A stretch of DNA of 8,794 nucleotides from an uncultured Candidatus Melainabacteria bacterium (GTDB taxonomy: Bacteria; Cyanobacteriota; Vampirovibrionia; Gastranaerophilales; Gastranaerophilaceae), in NCBI GenBank assembly GCA_934675695.1, contig CAKURN010000052.1:1-8794 (forward strand), written 5' to 3'. Positions 6,473 through 8,794 of this stretch are shown here, piece by piece. The notes under the pieces were generated by a model. The model was not told where the DNA came from. It saw only the letters and a list, made by a program, of their open reading frames with translations, and did no database searches. Each line of letters opens with the position of its first letter. Within the stretch, counting starts at the first letter, position 1. The translations under genes and the position numbers were made by a program.

Positions 6473-6772
6473 AACATTTTAGAATATTAATTTTTAAGAT
6501 TTTGTATTATACTTTTAATAAAAAAGTACATTTAAAATTTTAAAAAAGTCGACTGATGATTGCGTACCTAAACTAATTGAGCTTAGTAAAGAGCACTTAG
6601 CAAACGCAGACGAAAGTAATATTTTATCTTCGCTCGTTAAGTCAACTCTGACTAAACTCACTTGATAAAGGTATGAGGAAAGTCCGGGCAGTCAAAATAG
6701 CAATTTGCTTGGGAAATCCAAGTGTCTGTGAAGACGAGGAAAGTGCCACAGAAAAGAAGAATGCTATGCGAA

Positions 6773-6801
6773 ACAAAACAAAATGATGAATTTTGTTTTG
6801 T
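6773..6801 (+). repeat. Perfect 12-bp hairpin inserted in the RNase P RNA specificity domain
   Basis: ACAAAACAAAAT (6773-6784), loop GATGA, ATTTTGTTTTGT (6790-6801). The stem has only two G-C pairs and is a lineage-type helix extension between the 5' core strand and the conserved CCGCC segment. It probably lengthens a peripheral stem of the S-domain. Confidence 0.75.
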
Positions 6802-6816
6802 GAAGTCATTAGAAAG

Positions 6817-6884
6817 CCGCCGTTACGACTGAAGCGAAAGCGAAAGGAGTGAAGAAATCTTTGATTTCACAGGCGGAATGACGG
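6817..6884 (+). repeat. Palindromic repeat-like insert within rnpB
   Basis: CCGCC (6817-6821) pairs with GGCGG (6872-6876); alternatively CCGTTA (6820-6825) pairs with TGACGG (6879-6884). Inside are GAAGCGAAAGCGAAAGGAGTGAAG and a GAAATC-TTT-GATTTC hairpin (6854-6868). The wording resembles dispersed bacterial palindromic elements of the 'CGTCATTGCGAG...GAAGCAATC' type. It occupies the P13/P14 region of the S-domain. Whether it is a mobile-repeat insertion cannot be proved from one copy. Confidence 0.45.
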
Positions 6885-7079
6885 TATTAGCGATTGTGCA
6901 ACGGTGAGGTAAGAGCTCACCAGCTGGTATTGTGAAATATCAGGCTAGGTAAACCCCGAATGACTGCAAGTTTGAATTTGCAACAGGTGCTATTTCCGCT
7001 TTCTTTATTGAAAATTGCAAGAAAAAACGCATTAGACAGATAATCATCTCATTACAGAACTCGGCTTATACTCGACTTT

Positions 7080-7104
7080 CTGCCTGATTTTCGGGCAGTT
7101 TTTT
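7080..7104 (+). terminator. Intrinsic terminator of rnpB
   Basis: CTGCCTGA (7080-7087), loop TTT, TCGGGCAG (7091-7098), an 8-bp stem with one G-T pair, then six T's (7099-7104). It starts immediately after P1 closes, and its T run overlaps the stop codon of the convergent VWA gene. It lacks a T run in the minus direction, so it serves rnpB only. Confidence 0.93.
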
Positions 7105-7864
7105 AATAATTTTGTTGAGGGATTTTTATATTTCCTCTTACGTCTTTGCTAACACCTGTTGTTTCAAACAAAGACTTAGACAAATCTTCTTCAGAATTTG
7201 CACTTAAAAACTTCCCGCTTGTCATTAAAGCAGTACAGCGGAGTTGATTGTTTGCTTCTACATCTTGAATATCAAAAGCAATAACGTCGACTTTTACATC
7301 ATCTCTTGTTTTCATTAAATTAATTACAAAAGTACAAGGGCTTTCGTCACAATTTTCGCCACCATCAGTCAATAAAATAATATGTTTTTTGCCTGTTATG
7401 CCGACAAAATCGTTGTTTATTGCTTGTTTTAGAGAATATGTAATAGGCGTCCAACCTGTTGCATTAGAACTATACAAATTGTTCATTACGTTTTGATAGT
7501 TGTTTGTCGCTAAAGGTACTTTTAAATTTGAAGCTTGACAACCCTGCAAATAAGTAAAACCTGCTTTGTGACCGTATATTCTAAGCCCTACTTTTACATT
7601 TGGCGGAATTTTGGGTAGAATTTCAGCGAGTGTGCTTCTTGCTATATCGATTTTAGATTTGCCGTTAATTTGATTGTTCATTGAGTTTGAAAAATCAACA
7701 ATAAAAAGAATATTGGTGTCATTTTGAACATTTTGTACAACTGGAGAAAAATTATACGGTGAATAAACCGAATAGTTAAAATTTGGTGCAGTATTTGCTT
7801 TTTGACTAAAAAGTGAAAACGCTGCAGCTAAAAATATAAATGATAATACAATTTTTTTAAACAT
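7103..7864 (-). CDS. Exported von Willebrand factor type A (VWA) domain protein
   Basis: A 253-residue protein with an N-terminal signal peptide (hydrophobic residues 5-20; cleavage perhaps near residue 26, NTA-P) and one VWA domain (about 50-235). The metal-ion-dependent adhesion site is complete: DFSNS (Asp57, Ser59, Ser61), Thr139 in GWTP and Asp167 in LTDGGE. The segments RIYGHK (95-100), GENCDESPC (169-177) and NQLRCTALMTSGKFL (206-220) match a subfamily of secreted bacterial VWA proteins known to me from annotation. Cys109, Cys172, Cys177 and Cys210 probably form disulfides outside the cell. VWA domains bind protein partners through a divalent metal; the partner is unknown. There is no second domain and no C-terminal anchor. 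It lies 46 bases downstream of the dCMP deaminase gene on the same strand and converges with rnpB. The start ATG has only a weak AAAG ribosome-binding site. Confidence 0.9.
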   Translation of the reverse strand: MFKKIVLSFIFLAAAFSLFSQKANTAPNFNYSVYSPYNFSPVVQNVQNDTNILFIVDFSNSMNNQINGKSKIDIARSTLAEILPKIPPNVKVGLRIYGHKAGFTYLQGCQASNLKVPLATNNYQNVMNNLYSSNATGWTPITYSLKQAINNDFVGITGKKHIILLTDGGENCDESPCTFVINLMKTRDDVKVDVIAFDIQDVEANNQLRCTALMTSGKFLSANSEEDLSKSLFETTGVSKDVRGNIKIPQQNY

Positions 7865-7909
7865 AATTTTACTTTAAAAGTTTTTGTTTTTGCTTTCAAT
7901 AGATATTTT

Positions 7910-7937
7910 GTTATACAGAAACTGTCGTATTAGACAA
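7910..7937 (-). promoter_or_regulatory. Candidate promoter of the VWA gene inside the end of the deaminase gene
   Basis: On the minus strand TTGTCT (7937-7932), 16 bases, TATAAC (7915-7910), overlapping the last codons and stop of the deaminase gene. Predicted start near 7903 gives a ~38-base leader. The match is moderate, so cotranscription with the deaminase remains possible. Confidence 0.35.
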
Positions 7938-8384
7938 TTCTTTTCTCAATTCGTCAGCTGTTACAATGACAATAGGGGTAGATTCGTCTTTTTTTAAGTA
8001 AATTGTTTCAATTCCTGCTTGTACGATGAAGCGTTTGCATAAAATACAAATAAAATTGTGACCCCAAATATACATACTAGAGCCCATACATCTATCTTGT
8101 CCTGCTTGTATAATTGCGTTTTGTTCAGCGTGGATGCTTCTACATGTTTCATACATTGTACCTGATTGAATGTTGTTTTTTATTCTGTAACATTCACCCA
8201 TTTCCATACAAGATACGACTTTTGAAGGAGTACCATTATATCCTGTCGCTTTGATTTTTTTGTCTTTGCCAACGATAACGGCACCTACTTTTGCTCTTAG
8301 GCAGCTGGAACGTTTTGAAACTGTTTTTGCAATTTCTAAAAAGTAATCATTCCACTCAATTCTATTTTTAATTTCGTTTTCCAT
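7911..8384 (-). CDS. comEB: Deoxycytidylate (dCMP) deaminase family protein
   Basis: A 157-residue zinc deaminase that would convert dCMP to dUMP, the substrate of thymidylate synthase, in the cytoplasm. The family pattern is clear: WNDYFLEIAKTVSKRSSC (11-28), RAKVGAVIVGKD (30-41), TGYNGTP (47-53), CRSIHAEQNAI (81-91) with zinc ligand His85 and proton-shuttle Glu87, and CILC (113-116) with zinc ligands Cys113 and Cys116. The second motif reads FICILC instead of the usual PCxxC; the proline is missing but both cysteines remain. Extra cysteines (28, 59, 65, 81) might hold a structural zinc, as in some dCMP deaminases. The start at 8382-8384 is supported by GGAGAG 5 bases upstream. It is 34 bases after the unidentified upstream gene, so the two are probably cotranscribed. 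The symbol is by family similarity (Bacillus comEB), not proof of a competence role. Confidence 0.9.
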   Translation of the reverse strand: MENEIKNRIEWNDYFLEIAKTVSKRSSCLRAKVGAVIVGKDKKIKATGYNGTPSKVVSCMEMGECYRIKNNIQSGTMYETCRSIHAEQNAIIQAGQDRCMGSSMYIWGHNFICILCKRFIVQAGIETIYLKKDESTPIVIVTADELRKELSNTTVSV

Positions 8385-8418
8385 TTTTCTCTCCGATGAT
8401 ACTATTTTACCACAAAAA

Positions 8419-8794
8419 CTATTCTTCAGAATCCGGTTTTATTATTCCTCTTTCAATGAACAATTCATGTACTCTTTTTCCTGCGTCTTTGTTCATATCG
8501 GGATATTCGTCGAGGCATTTTCTATAAAAAGCCGCTAAATGCCACTTTTCTAAATCTGTCAATGCTTCTCTAGAATCTTGTTTTAATAAAATACCTTTTA
8601 ATAAAGTGTCACCTTTTGCAATTCTAGACATTACTTCTGATCTTATTTCTTTTCCTGCAATACTAAGGATTTCAGAGTATTCAGGGTGTTCTTTGTGGAA
8701 TTTTTTCATTTTTTCTGATTGCGATTTTCGTTTTTCAGGGTGTTCTATATAAAACTGTCTTCCTTTTTCTGATATACAAGCAATAGTTTCAGGG
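8419..8794 (-). CDS. Unidentified protein, C-terminal part (5' end outside window)
   Basis: The frame stays open from the stop TAG at 8419-8421 to the window edge at 8794, about 124 residues, so the ATG at 8707-8709 is probably internal. I do not recognise the family. The upstream part has two spaced copies of a short motif: FYIEHPEKRKSQSEKM and, 18 residues later, FHKEHPEYSEIL. The rest is charged and helical, without signal peptide, membrane segment or cysteine-rich site, ending in ERGIIKPDSEE. The EHPE-type repeats resemble short DNA-contacting repeats of the NUMOD kind found near some nuclease domains, but that is a guess. It directly precedes the dCMP deaminase gene (34 bases), suggesting one transcript. 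The upper part of the protein is needed to identify it. Confidence 0.7.
   Translation of the reverse strand, partial: PETIACISEKGRQFYIEHPEKRKSQSEKMKKFHKEHPEYSEILSIAGKEIRSEVMSRIAKGDTLLKGILLKQDSREALTDLEKWHLAAFYRKCLDEYPDMNKDAGKRVHELFIERGIIKPDSEE

Larger units (their letters stand above)
6545..7079 (+). ncRNA. rnpB: RNase P RNA, bacterial type A
   Basis: The catalytic RNA of RNase P, which removes tRNA 5' leaders. The universal core is plain: GAGGAAAGTCCGGGC (6675-6689) and ACAGAACTCGGCTTAT (7054-7069) form helix P4. The ends pair as P1 (AAAGTCGA 6545-6552 with TCGACTTT 7072-7079), and GATGATT (6555-6561) pairs with AATCATC (7042-7048) as P2. GGTGAGGTAAGAGCTCACC (6903-6921) is the P11/P12 element. 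GGTAAACCCC (6948-6957) is L15, with the GGU that pairs with tRNA CCA. Conserved CCGCC is at 6817-6821. At about 535 nt it is far longer than the usual 350-420. The extra length comes from a large P3 (6565-6673), a 12-bp hairpin (6773-6801) and a repeat-like insert (6817-6884). A -10 candidate TAAAAT (6533-6538) would place the 5' end at about 6545. A terminator follows directly. Confidence 0.95.

Noticed and set aside
6510..6528. Inverted repeat TACTTTT-AATAA-AAAAGTA after the pilin-like gene, considered as a terminator
   Set aside because: The stem has a single G-C pair and is not followed by a T run; it may just reflect AT-richness. The 72 bases before rnpB hold only this and weak -10 candidates.
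7080..7098. The rnpB terminator hairpin as a terminator for the VWA gene too
   Set aside because: In the minus direction the stem is followed by GAAAGTCGAG, not a T run.
1..8794. CRISPR array, tRNA genes, insertion sequence or prophage
   Set aside because: No regularly spaced direct repeats, no tRNA-like cloverleaf, no transposase, integrase or phage structural gene was seen on either strand.

Overview
The window is AT-rich bacterial DNA that most resembles the gut Gastranaerophilales / Vampirovibrionia ('Melainabacteria') lineage next to Cyanobacteria. This placement is an inference. It rests on short-leader type IV pilin-like proteins of the KKAFTLTEV type, Mini-RNase III, a class A penicillin-binding protein, a type A RNase P RNA and low GC. 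I could not run a taxonomic search.

Layout. 1-297 (+) is the 3' end of a pilin-like gene cut by the window edge. 294-659 (-) is Mini-RNase III (mrnC), overlapping it tail to tail by 4 bases. 725-2830 (+) is a complete class A PBP, divergent from mrnC; the two share 65 bases of promoter DNA and both may be leaderless. 2942-3403 (+) is a small exported protein of unknown function, ended by a strong bidirectional terminator. 3480-5219 (-) is a large M49-like (dipeptidyl peptidase III-related) zinc peptidase. 5270-5593 (-) is an XRE-type repressor. It is divergent from 5750-6472 (+), a second pilin-like gene, across an intergenic region with a consensus sigma-70 promoter and several inverted repeats. 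6545-7079 (+) is rnpB, the RNase P RNA, unusually long at about 535 nt, followed by a clear intrinsic terminator. 7103-7864 (-) is an exported VWA protein, 7911-8384 (-) a dCMP deaminase, and 8419-8794 (-) an unidentified protein whose 5' end lies beyond the window.

How they fit together. Most genes are housekeeping: cell-wall synthesis, rRNA and tRNA maturation, and dTTP precursor supply. The accessory elements are the two related pilin-like genes, one facing a repressor, and two exported proteins. At least four promoters have an extended -10 (TGnTATAAT-like) with a poor -35.

I did not find a convincing undescribed multi-gene system. The most unusual items are the remodelled RNase P RNA (a palindromic-repeat-like insert and an enlarged P3), the XRE/pilin control region, and the HEXXH-type M49-like peptidase.
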